From Gymnorhina tibicen (Eukaryota > Chordata > Aves > Passeriformes > Artamidae): a stretch of DNA of 64,000 nt. Shown in pieces: positions 48,466 through 60,308 of this stretch. The stretch spans positions 372,001 through 436,000 of the forward strand of contig VXAZ01003883.1 of assembly GCA_013399875.1 (NCBI GenBank), written 5' to 3'. Each line of letters opens with the position of its first letter. Position 1 is the first letter of the stretch. Below the pieces are notes generated by a model. The model had not been told where the DNA came from. It saw only the letters and a list, made by a program, of their open reading frames with translations, and did no database searches. The position numbers and the translations under genes are program-made.

Positions 48466-50153
48466 TAGTCCCCAAAGGTATCAATAAGAATTCCTGTAAA
48501 ACATATATTAAAAAAAAAAAAAGTCAGAAGAATATTCTTTGATATAAACATATCAATTAAATAGTTGCAGCTTTAAATCTACATGTAAGTACACAGATCT
48601 AGGATCTAGGGACATCACTGTATTTTTTTTCTGAATGGCTTTGAACTGTCATGGAAATCTCTGCATTATAACAACTAAAGAAATAATTATTCCCATCCTT
48701 TGAATACCTATGATTAGTTTTCAAGGTTTATTACTGCTAAATATATTATCTTGGACAAAATAAGAGTCCTCAGAATTCCTTAAAAATGTAGAGAAAAATA
48801 AATCCTCACACAAATGGATGGCACACTATCCAATCCCTTCCTCTCCAAAATTTTCCACATAACCTTTTGGCCATTTTTCAAAATAAATAGTGTTTCAACT
48901 CCAGACACCTACAATGGGTTGGAGGGTGTGAAGGTAGAGGAAAGTGAAGCAAAAATATGGCCTTTAAGGACATCCAGATTTCTAGTGGGAGTAACTTGCA
49001 ATTATTTTCTTTTAAGCAGCACTGATACTTTTAATTGATACAATATAAAGTAACTTGATGTAAATCCTAAGATACACAGCATCATATTGACCTTTTCATG
49101 TCTGATCTGTCTCAGAACCATGTATAATATTTTACAAAGATAAAAATAAGTATTTGCAACACACAGGGGAATGGTTTAGATCAAGTAACAGCATATAAGA
49201 CATAACTATACAAAACATCTAAACAGATAGATCTGTTCTGTTTCTTAAAAACAAAAGGAGTCACATAAGAGAGTTCTTTCAAACTAAATGTTTGCAGAAA
49301 AAAAGGATTTGGTTTTATACTTCTATGTTATGTTAACATTCCATTATGGCTAGCATTTTGTCTGCAAAATAATCCATGTCTTCACTGGCAGTTGGATTTT
49401 CCCCTAAAGCAAAGACCAAGTCTGTACCAAAAAAAGGACATATGACATTAAACAGTTTAACTACCCAAAGAACATCAGCTTTATGGTGACACACCTGCAG
49501 ATGGTGCTGTTCCACCACATTTCCGGCACAAAATCAATTTAAAATTCATTAGTTGGTCTATTCTTTGATCTTTCATTTTTTATTTATACAGTACATGCAA
49601 CTTCTACATAAAATGGTTGGTTGTGTGTGAAGGCTAAACTAGATGGAAATGATACCTAAAGATACAACTTTTTCCCATGCCAAAAATATTTTCTTTTTTT
49701 CCCATTCTCTTCTTATTAAAAAGTTAGCAGTTATTCAGTGATGTGATACTTCTTTTTAATAGCATATATAGCATTTTAGCATTGTTGTTTGTGAGACCAA
49801 AAGTTGGAGTTACTCAGAGAGGCTATGTTTAAAATTGGATTTCCATCTCAAGCGTGCTACAGTGTACAAAAAATTGTTAGTGAATGTTATCCTACAGAAT
49901 AATATAACTTAAGGGCTACAGATTATGAATTATTTCCACAGAAACTGTGGGGGCAGTAGAAATAAAATTCTGCTGCATAGAGAGAAAAAATTTCAAAGCT
50001 GTGTTTACTGCCAGAGCAGAAGACTAAGGGCAATATGTGTCATAAAGTGAATTATCTCATACTTCTATAAAATTTAATGTGATTTCCATTGGAACTAGTT
50101 GTATTTTTTTGCTATTCCATAGTTTTCTGGTTTTTAATCATGAATGAAAGTAT

Positions 50154-50250
50154 CACTACTACTGCTGCTGCTGCTGCTGCTACTACTACTACTAGTACTA
50201 CTACTACTGCAGTTATGCCTAGTAGTAGCAGCAGTAGTAGTACCACCACT
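50154..50250. repeat. Compound (CTA)n/(CTG)n microsatellite with self-complementary arm
   Basis: Starts with CAC and CTA-type units, then six CTG units (50162-50179), then CTA units interrupted by CTAG, then after a 20-nt spacer the complementary GTA/GCA units. The 12-mer ending at 50210 (TACTACTACTGC, 50199-50210) is the exact reverse complement of 50231-50242. An open frame through it would encode a leucine and valine homopolymer and is not a gene. Confidence 0.93.
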
Positions 50251-52177
50251 ATTAATTGGTAAAAATCATGGCTTTATACTTCATTTCCTCTCTATGGATA
50301 TCTTAGACACAAAAAAGGCTTTTAAACTGTATTTGAGAATGGAAAATATTCAATTTCAGAAACATTTCTATAAGGTAACAACACACTTTGTAGGAGAAGC
50401 TCTATGTAGTTCAACAGATCTTTTTTCTCTGAGTATATCAGAACATGAATATTTGGTAACAGGATGGAACAAAAATTAATCTTACTTAGACATTTAAAAC
50501 TTCAACATTTTTGACAGTATATAAATTAAGGAAAATTAAACACAATTAAAATTTTAAAAAAGAATGAACATTATAAGCAGGTATTAAGTTTTAGTTACAG
50601 AGTAAGTTGAAGGAATGTGGATAATTTAAATGGGAAATCTTTACCCACTGGCACTAGTGGGAGTATTTTCACTGATTTCAATGGTGTCATGATTACATAT
50701 GCTAATCTTCCACCATAAAAGCCACTCATGGATACCAGTAGGAGGTCCAAATATTTCATAGGTATAAATATATTTATTGAGTTTGCTGTTGATTTTGCTG
50801 AGATATCTACTTTGAGGGTCTTTGTTTCGCCTTCTAAAAAAACCCTAAAACAACAACAGAAAAAACAAAACCAAAACTAAACCCAGAATTTTTTTATTAT
50901 TTTTTTCACTATTTTTTACTGGGAGAAGGAATGAATTACTTTTTCCACTTACTCTGCAGAATAACAAGAGAATTTAATAATTAATGGATTATCAGAAGAT
51001 CCTTTAGATGCCCTGTGCATCTTCAGTATCTCTGATGCTTCACTTCATTTGCTGTATTATGTGGAACTTGCTCTTTGGGAAGACCAAGACAATAATGTGG
51101 CATTTGGCTAATTAATGAACTAATTTAACTGCTATTTAATTACGTAGTTATTTCTGCAAATGGAAATTCTTTTTTGAGTACTAAAGATAAATTTTTAAGA
51201 AAGGAATATGAAGAAACTCATTTATCTTGTCATAGAATAATCTACTAATGTAAAATTTTTCATTCTGCTTTCAGAGTTGTAGTCACCTGCAGACATAATA
51301 TGACAACCTTCAAATTAATTATTTTCTACTTATACATATTTTTCGAAGGCAGTAGTTGGTGTACAGTGTGCATAATACTCTGGTTGTATTGTACAGGGAT
51401 TAATCTTCAACCCATGCTGGAAAATATGCTGGAAAAAATTTCCAGGTTTTGATTAATTTTGTGTGCTCTTTATTAAAATCCTATTTTCTTTCCTCCTTGG
51501 AAGGTTCATGATTGCCTTAGTTTACTCCTATCCTTTGAATCTCTTGATTCTTTTTTTATTCACAGTTCTAAATTAGTTCAATAAAAACCAAAAAACTCTA
51601 AGCAGTCAGACTAGAAATTCCTGTTTAGTCTTAAAAAATGAGATTCATGTTATCTATAGTGTCCTAAAACCAAAAAATAGATTGTAAATTCAAATGTATT
51701 CTTATGGCATGGGAATGTATTCTGTGGTTTAGGGAAGAGTATCAGAAGAGAAAATTAGATGACACTTGGAGAAAGCTATGCCATATATCACACACATTTC
51801 AGTTCAGTTTGGTGAAATGCCAGTGCAGGTTTCTGTTTATGGTGTGCAAATAAGAGCCTAGTCTATGCCAAAAAAATGACAAATTGTGTGTTTGGAAACA
51901 TGTGTGGCAAGTTTTTGATAATTTAAAATTATATGTTACTTAAATATATTTCCTTTCTAAAATAAATTTCCTTTTGTATACTAATTTACTGATTTGATCT
52001 AACTCTCCTGTTCCTTATTTCTATAAATAATTAAAATTACGTATTTTATAAACAAATTGCTACACTGCATTTAGAAAAGTTAAAAACTATTTATATAAAA
52101 TTTTATTTTGTCCTTGATATAAGTTTAATGTTTCATCTAAAATTTATAAATCTATGTTACTGATCTCTGCCATACCA

Positions 52178-52290
52178 GAGAGCGCAGCACTGGAGGCAGT
52201 GGTCCAGCTGTGTCTCACCAGCGCCAAGCGTGGTATAACTTCCCTTGGCTTCCTACTGTATTTTAGCTCAAATCCAGGGCTACAGCATAT
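52178..52290 (-). mobile_element. CR1 LINE internal fragment, minus strand
   Basis: A short piece of CR1 3' region in reverse orientation, recognised by GCAGCACTGGAGGCAGTGGT, then CAGCTGTGTCTCACCAGCGC (about 52206) and ACTTCCCTTGGCTTCCTACT. In intact CR1 these blocks stand a few hundred bases upstream of the tail. Both ends are missing and the copy is diverged. Confidence 0.72.
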
Positions 52291-54820
52291 CAGTGCATGA
52301 ACTTCTCATTGTAGAGTAATTTGTTAAATGTGATCAGATTTAAAATTAATTTTCAGTCGTTCAGTTAAGTCTAGCATGCTGTGAATACTAGATTCATGCT
52401 TTTTCCCAATTTTAACTTCAGCAGAAGCCATTGTACCTGGAAGGTAACTCAGTGTCCAGGCTTTGGAATTTCAATTTTGAAAGAAATGGCCTCTTCAACA
52501 CAGAAATCACAGCCACTTGATGTCCAATTATCACAAGTTGATTTAGAATGTTCATGCAGAGATTATTTTCAGTTTAATTCAGAGAGAGAAATATATGTAC
52601 TTTTTGACACCACTTATTTACCAGTTCAGACAGTACTTTATTTGACTTGAATAACACCCTAATTCTCCATCTAGTGTTTATAGACAGAAAAAAACCAAAA
52701 TTTAAGGTTTCCTTTTCCTTTTCTTTTATGGCATTAGGAAATAAAAACATTACCTGCAAATGTTTCTTACAGTCCTGTGTTCCTGTTAGGCCAACTACTC
52801 ATGTTGAGTAATTTTACAGCATTGCGACTGAATAGGTCTCTTGGTCATTTCTAATTGCCTTTATAAATAACAACTTCTCATTACTGCCAGATCACAGTAA
52901 CAAAGGCATATGCAACCTCAAAACTGGCAGGAACAACATGTTTACCACTGGGAAAGCAATGGTATGTGGATACCTTATTTAAACAAATACAAAAGAGTAA
53001 GTCTCAGATTCAAAATGGCAGCTAATGTCCCACAAGTAGCATTTTCACAGGTTTTCATTACAAACTTAAAAAGGAATAAAAAAGTGCACTTCAGAAAAAT
53101 GAGTGCCAGAGAAAGAAACTAAATAATTACCCTAAGGGTAACTGCTGAGATTATCTGTTGGGGTTCTGTTTGGGCTTGGGGTTTTTGGTGGAGGAGAGGA
53201 GGTTGTTCGTTTATATATTGGGGGTTTGTGGGTTTTTTTGTCCCTGCTGTTATGTAAGGAAAAAAGTTAAAATCTTGCTTTTATATGACAGTAGATTTCC
53301 TCCTTCTCACCTTTCATGATCACTCCCCTTTCTCTACCTGTCTCTTGCACACAAATATAATTAGTGAGATAATAAGCAGCAAGGAAAGGAGGGATAACAC
53401 ATTTTGAAGAATAAAATGAAGAAGATTCTTTGAAGAACCTTTTATATGAGTTATGAGGTATAACAACTCCTGTGTATTTCAAAGAATAATGGTCTGATAT
53501 CTGTTTGCGTCATTGTGGTGACGCCCTTTTTTTTTTTTGCGAGCCCAGAATAAGAGATTTTACAGTAAGTACAGAATTATATTCAATAATCAAGTGTGCA
53601 TGTGTACTGTATTCTTATATCTTTTGCTGCTTTGAATTAAGAAATTGATGAAGATAATTCTATTTTTAAATTGTTCTTTTGTTTTTCTCTCTTATTTTTA
53701 ACAAGCTCTTTGACTGCAAATAACATACATACTTTGAGAGGTACCTTTCATAACTGATCAAAAAAAGTGAGATTAAAGAAAAGAATACATTTCTACCATC
53801 TAACCTCAATAATGTTCAGTTAGTGATAATGTCATGTCACATTTGAACTTATGTGATAAACTGCAAAAAATAATGAATTGAAAATAAGTTGAGTCAGTGA
53901 AGATAATTATGGTAATTTTATGCATCTCAGTTTCGCTTTCAAAAGAACATATAATTGCTCTGGTATTTTGTTTCCAACCCTCTTGTCTCTGAGCCAATAT
54001 AAACTAAATTCTAAGTGTTTTACAAGCTCGCCTTTTTCCCTGCTGTTTACCAAATCCTTATCTGACTGAGAGATTCAAAGTGCTCAGCCATCTCTTTGGG
54101 GTCCTTCTCATAGTCCAGGTGTCATTATGATGGAGGGAAGGTGTCTGGATTAAGGGAACAAGGGAGTTTCAACTGGGGAGGAAATGACACCCCATGAGGA
54201 GTAAATGCTATTTTGTTCTTAAGACTGTCTTGGTGCAGGCAACCTACCAGGTATAAAGGGTCATCCTTAACATATCTTTTAAATGTTGTAAATGTTCATC
54301 CTTTTCCTTTCTAATTGCTGCAATGCTGAAACAGAAATTTGTGTTTGCAAAATAACTTTCAAGAATTTTATCCAGTTAATTCGAAGTATAGTGCATTAGA
54401 TTAGGATTTATCCGACGTCTGTCTGAGAAATGGTCCAGGGAGGATGGTACCCATCCAGTTAACAATAACAATCTCACTTAAACATCACAATTACAATAAT
54501 GATTAACATCCACTGCTGCTTAGTTGTAAGCTCCTGACAGTTGGAAATTAGCTAAATTTTGGAGTTTTTTTCAACTTTGTTAAAAGGCGTTAAACCTTTT
54601 TTTAATGAATTTTATTCCTCTGAAGTTAGAGTGATCAAGTACTATCAGCTCAGATATGAGTTTTCTCATTTTTTTCACCAGGTCTTTATATTTTAAATAA
54701 TAATAAGATCTTTTTAAATAAAGTTAGCATCCACTGCAGTACCTTTTAATATCTCCTAAGTGGGTTTATTTGTACAAATAATTATATGGGAGATAGAACA
54801 TATATGATTTAGCTAATAGG
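52291..54820. other. AT-rich non-coding sequence
   Basis: No gene or transposon recognised. A T/G-rich low-complexity tract runs at about 53155-53245, and a short hairpin followed by T12 is at 53507-53538. Confidence 0.5.
53155..53245. repeat. T/G-rich low-complexity tract
   Basis: Irregular GGGGTTTTTGG-type units dominate about 90 bp, resembling the tract at 14003-14107 in texture. Confidence 0.8.
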
Positions 54821-55956
54821 TGTGAGGTTGATCCTGTCTGAATGCCAGGTGTCCACCAAAAATACTTTATTTCTCCCCTTCCTCAGATGGACAGGGAGAG
54901 AAAATATAATTAAAGGCTCATGTCTTGAGATTAAGACAGGATTGCCATCACATACAGATGGATGTGATTTGGGGAAATTAGTTTAATTTAGTACCAATCC
55001 AATCAGAGTAAGATAATGAGAAATAAATCCAAATCTTAAAAACACCTTTCCCCCCTGCTCCTTTCTTCCAAGGCTCAACTTCAGTCCTGATTTTCTCTAC
55101 CTCTTCCCCACAGAGGAATGGGGAATGGGAACTGCAGTCAGCTCATCACACACACTGTTTTTGCTACTCCTTCCTCTTCATGGAGAGGACTCCTCACATT
55201 CTTCCCCTGCTCCAGCATGGGGTTCCCTTCCATGGGAGACAATTCTCCACAAACTTCTTCAACACTGGTCATTTGGTCTTTCCCACAGGCTGCAGGTTTC
55301 CACAAAGTGATCCAGCATGTGTCTTACATGGGTTGCTGTCCTTCAGGAACAGACTGATCTGGTGTGGGTTGCTTCCACAGGGTGCAGTCCTCCAAGAACA
55401 GCCTGCTCCATCACAAGTCCCCCATGGACTCACAAGTCCTGCCAGAAACCTGCTCTAGCATGGACTCCTCTTTCCATGGATCCACAGGTCCTGCCAAGAG
55501 CCTGCTCCAGTGTGGAGTCACAGCCTCCTTAGGATGCATCCACCTGCTCTGGTGTTGGGTCCTCCAGGGGCTGCAGGTGGACCTCTTTCCCCATGGACCT
55601 CCATGGGCTGCAGGGGCACAGCTGCCTCACCATGGGCTGCAGGGGAATCTCTGCTCCGGTGTCTTGGAGCACCTCCTTCCCCTCCTGCACTGATGTGGGT
55701 GCCTGCAGGGCTGTTTCTCTGACATACTCTGGCTTGTCTCCCTGCATGAAGTTGCTATCCCCTCCCTGCCTTAACTATGCTATCCTGGAGGCGCTGCCAC
55801 CATCGCTGATTGATCGCTGACTTGGCCAGCAGCAGATCCGTCTTGGAGGTGACTGACATTGGCTCCATGAGACGTGTGGGAAGCTTCTAGTACATTCTTA
55901 CAGAAACCACCCCTATAGCTGACCCACGAGCAAAACCTTGCCATGAAAACCCAACA
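54821..55956 (-). mobile_element. Near-complete solo LTR (ERVL-like) with internal tandem repeats
   Basis: An 1136-bp LTR on the minus strand. Its plus-strand left edge is TGTGAGGTTGATCCTGTCTG (the complement of the family's 3' end), and its right edge is ACCCAACA at 55949-55956, whose complement TGTTGGGTTT is the 5' start. In sense order it has a CATGGCAAGGTTTTG start, a CAAGACGGATCTGCTG block, a decayed TATA region near 55770 and tandem GC-rich units of roughly 50 bp across about 55380-55560. These are followed by a GAGCTGACTGCAG block, a decayed polyadenylation region and a GGCATTCAGACAGG end. I recognise it as a widespread bird LTR. No retroviral coding region adjoins it. Flanks ATAGG and TAGCA give no clear target duplication. 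Confidence 0.87.
55380..55560. repeat. Minisatellite-like tandem units inside the LTR
   Basis: Three adjacent, diverged units of about 48-53 bp share a core of CCTGCCA, then CCTGCTC, then CATGGA or a variant. Units begin near 55390, 55438 and 55491. Such short tandem GC-rich units are usual in this LTR family. The overlapping open frames on both strands come from this repeat and do not encode a protein. Confidence 0.75.
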
Positions 55957-57769
55957 TAGCAATCTAAATACCGTAATTATACCACCAGAATCTGAACGGT
56001 ACTGAGCATAATAAAACAATTGGGGAATTCCAGTATCTGTTCTATGGTCACACTCTTCCAGTTATATCACCACCTAGCTTGTGCTTCTGTCCAGTCTCAT
56101 TTTCTACATCTTTCTTGCAAAGGTTTATGCAAAACTTTATAAAAAAACAGAGCTTCTGAATTTTAATGGATTCAACGGATTTAATAAACATTGGATTTCG
56201 TTATGTGACTTCTCAGGAACAATAAATGGATATTAAAATTGGTATGGAAAAAACCAATGCTCTGGGTGAAGACGTCTGCTTGGATTTGTGCAATACTTCA
56301 CATAGTATTGAAAATACTGAAATTAATCTATAGTACAAATAATTAGGTGTTATTTTCTTTTGTATTCTATTTATTACTAAAAAATGAAAAGGTATTGCAA
56401 ACAGATGTAGCATAGGTTTACTAATAATGTTAAAGCTGCATTATTATAAAACATATAATGAGCACCTATTTGCTTGTCAGACTATAGAAATATTAACTGA
56501 ATTAATGTTTATTATCGATGTTTTATTCATGTATTAATTATTTATAAGCTATGTGAAGTTCCATTATATATATAAAATTTGACTGTCAATAAATTCACAT
56601 AGAGACTGGAAGAAATTTAAATGTTTCTCCTAGAGAACATAGTCATAAATTGGAAAATGTGGGCCTTTTTTACATGTATCTTCAGAAACAGAGTAATTTT
56701 TCATTGCTGACATGTCTGCTATACTTTATTTTGGTTTTCTTCTTCTCAAAATCATAATAATTCTCAGGAGACAGATCTTTTCTTAATAAGTACTGCTTGA
56801 CATTTACCATTACATACATGATAGATATTTGAAAATGATCATCTGTCAATGCTGTGGCATCAGATTTAAACTTATTAGCCATGCAAATAACTTCGCCTGC
56901 AGATTTCATCAGCACCTTTTCAAATATTCAGATAAACAACATAAAAAACCCCAAACAGAACAAGACAAAAGCAGTTCTGCCCCTTGCTGGTATTAAAGAG
57001 CTGCCAGTTAGAAGTTTACATACCTATTAATATAGTACTAAACATGAGAAAAAAATTGTTTAAAGGTTTTGATTATATTAATTCTTTCTTTTTCAATTGA
57101 ATTTAAACTGAAAGTAAAATTTAAACCAATAAAAATTTTAAAAATGGATGTTAGCTGTTAAAGAGGCATCTTGATCAAAATCCCATGATGCTGTTTAAAG
57201 GATAAGGTGTATTAATCTTTGTCAAAGTGTTTTAATGTTTAATATTTTAGCTAACACTCAAAAGAGATACCTCAAAGAGAGTATTCAATGTGAAGATTTG
57301 GGGTTTTTTGCGTAAAATATTTTTTCTTGAATTTCAACAAATTTGGAAGGGAGCAGACAAGACTTTCTTAAAACATTTGTCACTTTGTAAACAAATTTTA
57401 AAAATCAGATGTTTTATTTCTGTTCTACTGTATTATGATTGAGGTTTCTAAAAATTCACAAGCATCTATTTTGCATACTTCTGGGGTGGGAAGTCAAAGG
57501 AGAAATATTAAAGAAATTAAATTGTAGAAGTTTATTCAGTTTTTGCTTTGAAACATTTACAGCTAATTCAAAAAAATATTATATAAGGTGGAGTTGATGT
57601 TTTGCCTTTGAAGTGATGAAAATTAAACACACTCAAGCCTGAATTGCTCAGATCATAGTCAAGACTGAGGAATTTCTCTCAAAGTATTTATTTCTATTTG
57701 GCAGTTATGAGATTGCATCTGGAGAATGTACATAGTCTTAGGCTCTGCAATACAAAAGGGGAACTTAAA
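55957..57769. other. AT-rich non-coding sequence
   Basis: No gene, RNA or mobile element recognised. Confidence 0.5.
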
Positions 57770-58235
57770 TATTGTAGCAAGTCCAGCAAAGGGTCACTGA
57801 ACTTCTTAGATGGTTGGAGCACATATAAAATGAAGCTTGGAAAATTTATTCAGTCTGGAGAAGGCAAAGCTATTTGCTTTTCATTTCTGTCCTTGATTAC
57901 CTAATGGAAATTATCAAGGAAATGAAGACAGTTTCCCTGGAAATGAATAGTGAAAAGGTAAAATGCAACAGACACCAGTTTAGGGGAGGGAAATTTGAAT
58001 TAGATATTAGAAAGACAAAATATGCAATGAGGTCATCAAACACTGTAAAGAAATTTCCAAAAGGGATTAAAAAATATCCAGTAATGGAGAATGCCAAAAT
58101 TTTGCTGAACTAAGCCCTGAAAAACCTGACTTTGATGTTGTACTTTATTTTCAGGCTAGTCCTACTCTGAGTGGAGAGTTAGATCAGGTCACCTACAGAG
58201 GTGTTTTCCAACCTAAATTGTTCTATGATTCTCTG
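57770..58235 (+). mobile_element. CR1 LINE fragment, old and AT-drifted, plus strand
   Basis: An ancient CR1 copy whose landmarks survive in order: AGTCCAGCAAAGGGTCACT (about 57779), ATTCAGTCTGGAGAAGGCAA (about 57849), GAATTAGATATTAGAAAGAC (about 57996), GAAATTTCCAAAAGGGA (the CR1 CTGCCCAGGGA position), CTACAGAGGTGTTTTCCAAC (about 58193) and the tail TTCTATGATTCTC at the end. Many G/C positions of typical CR1 are now A/T. Two open frames of about 70-80 codons overlap it and are not genes. Confidence 0.85.
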
Positions 58236-58430
58236 ACTAATTTTCTTTTCGTTCAGAATACATCACTAATCTTAATAGTCTTCTACACTCAGTTTAATAC
58301 CATGCCACTGCCACCTATTGTTTGCTTTCTTCAGTCCAGCGGTAAGGATGTGTTAGTGCTGACAATGAATCTTATTTCTCTGCCTCTTGTCCCATCCTGC
58401 ATAGTAGTTATCTTTGTTTGTGTTTCTTTC

Positions 58431-58433
<3 letters not shown>

Positions 58434-58475
<42 letters not shown>
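58434..58475. repeat. Poly(A), 42 nt uninterrupted
   Basis: Forty-two consecutive A residues, preceded by TTTCCTT and followed by GCGCT. There is no AATAAA in the 150 bp upstream, so it is not clearly the tail of a processed retrocopy. CR1 elements do not end in poly(A). Confidence 0.95.
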
Positions 58476-58476
<1 letters not shown>

Positions 58477-59340
58477 CGCTAAGAATGTCAATCCTTTTGG
58501 AAGAGGGGGTCAAAGTTGGAAGATGGGATTAAGAGTCGGCATTACGTTCAGGAAACTCATAACTTCAGAGAAGGGAATATGTCAGAGTTCTTTGAGGTAA
58601 AGCCTGTAACATGGACCCTTCTTGCTTTTGCTTCCAGCAAGGTTGAACCATCCATGAAAAAGGATTCATGAGGAGAGCAGTTCTCTTTTCCTATGCAGAG
58701 TCTTTGAAACTTTAGTGTGTGAAAGAAAGCAACACTCAGCAATTCCACGATGTTTTTTCACTCTTGGTTTCATGAAATATTCAGATCTTACTTCACCTTA
58801 TTAGTGTACCTCCCCTATTTCCATATTCTTTAGGAGCTTACTTTGCTTCTGAACAAAGCTTTAACAGCAAAAGGTTGATTTTACTGTTTCTTATAAGACA
58901 CTACCAAGAAAAACCAAACCACAGTGAACTCCCTGTTTATTGCATCCCTTTCCTCCTGTTCTTACCGTGGTGTAGGAGTGATACAAGTTTACCTGTGAAC
59001 AGATTCACATTGCAAAGTCTGTGCATTTCATACTAACACTGGATGACTTCGTGACGTGAGGAAGAATTTCCCCAAGAGTTTATCTCATAAAATGTCTGAT
59101 TCATACAAATTGGATTAGTGCTTTGATTTTTTGGACTGTTTAATAAAAGCTAGACACCTCATAAGATGTTTGTCAGAAATCCTTTGTTTTTGTAGGATAT
59201 ATAGGTGTGAAAAGTGGGAAAACACTTGGAGAACAGATAGCAAGGAAAATGAAAAAATAGAAAAATCAAGGAAACTAAGAGTGTCAAGCATCTCTGTATC
59301 ATTTATACCTTTTCTCAGATTTAGGAACATAGGAATGGTT

Positions 59341-59356
59341 GAAGAAGAAGAAGAAG
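59341..59356. repeat. (GAA)5 microsatellite
   Basis: Five perfect GAA units. Confidence 0.93.
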
Positions 59357-60308
59357 TTTACAGAAAAATAAATACATTAGAAAAATTAAATATATCTTTA
59401 ATTTTAATTTTCGTAAAAAAACAGATATAGGAAGTTGTTCCACACATGGTCACTATTGAATATAAATCTTTTTAAAATTAGATTTACATGTAGTAGATAC
59501 CCAAGTCTTCCAACATAAAACTGTTTGGACCTCAGAGGGTGCTAGACACTTGAGTCCAACTGGATTCAAAAATTAGGTAATATTTGTTTCAAGCCTTTAA
59601 GAATTTATTTAATTCTAGCTTCATTGTCTACATCTCTTAGATCAAAATTTTGATCTGAACCTCTTTACAGGTTCGAATACGTTACCCATTCATCTTTACA
59701 TATCAAAAAACCCAGTTCCTCCATCTCACCAGTCACTTAGTTATGAGAATCATATTGCTTATCTATATGGTTGTCCCAAAGACAATTAATTTATAAATGA
59801 GAATGATGTACTTAGCTGAGTAAACACTTGAATAGTGTAGAATTCTACAAAAGCACATTTTAATGTCCTCTTAAGTGATTCAATTTCCTGTAAAATCCAA
59901 GTTTACCAGAATTCCCTTTGAGTCAGATTTTTCCATCAATTTAATGATGATAACAGAACCTTTTCCTTCACTAGGATCTAAAATGTCTCTATAAAGAACC
60001 TTCTCAGTTACGGTCAGTCTGGCATGCACCCAAACTATCATGTTCTGGTCACTCTCTTTCAAACAAGCCACACACCAACAAACCTGAATTTAGAAAATGA
60101 GTGTTCTAAGAAGTGGGACAAGTCAAATTACCCCACCTTGACATCTTGATGACTTCTAAATTAAAGACCTTACATGACCTATAAAGAACATTTCCTAAAA
60201 GAAAAAGTTCCTCCCAGTCATTACAACTGTCCTTAGGCAAGTTTTGCCATGTTTAGAAAAAACCACAGACTTGCAACTTTATGCAACTATTTCTAACAAA
60301 CCTGTTAG

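Larger units (their letters stand above)
45426..52177. other. AT-rich non-coding sequence
   Basis: Nearly 7 kb without a supportable gene. Contains the compound trinucleotide repeat at 50154-50250, an A12 run near 48510 and one undetermined base. A 61-codon frame on the minus strand at 49333-49518 has a protein-like C-terminal half but starts with GTG and matches nothing I can name. Confidence 0.5.

Noticed and set aside
49333..49518. 61-codon minus-strand frame with a protein-like C-terminal half after an acceptor-like TTTTTTTGGTACAG
   Set aside because: Starts at GTG, has no matching donor or neighbouring exon, and I could not assign the peptide to any protein. A protein search of this frame would settle it.
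55118..55820. Cluster of overlapping open frames on both strands
   Set aside because: All are produced by the GC-rich tandem units of the LTR; frames overlap in every register, which is not how coding sequence behaves.
58236..58475. Processed pseudogene ending in the 42-nt poly(A)
   Set aside because: No polyadenylation signal upstream, no recognisable transcript sequence and no flanking target duplication seen.
59560..59720. Possible tRNA or tRNA-derived SINE from GGTTCGAAT
   Set aside because: No A box, no acceptor-stem pairing and no anticodon arm could be found.
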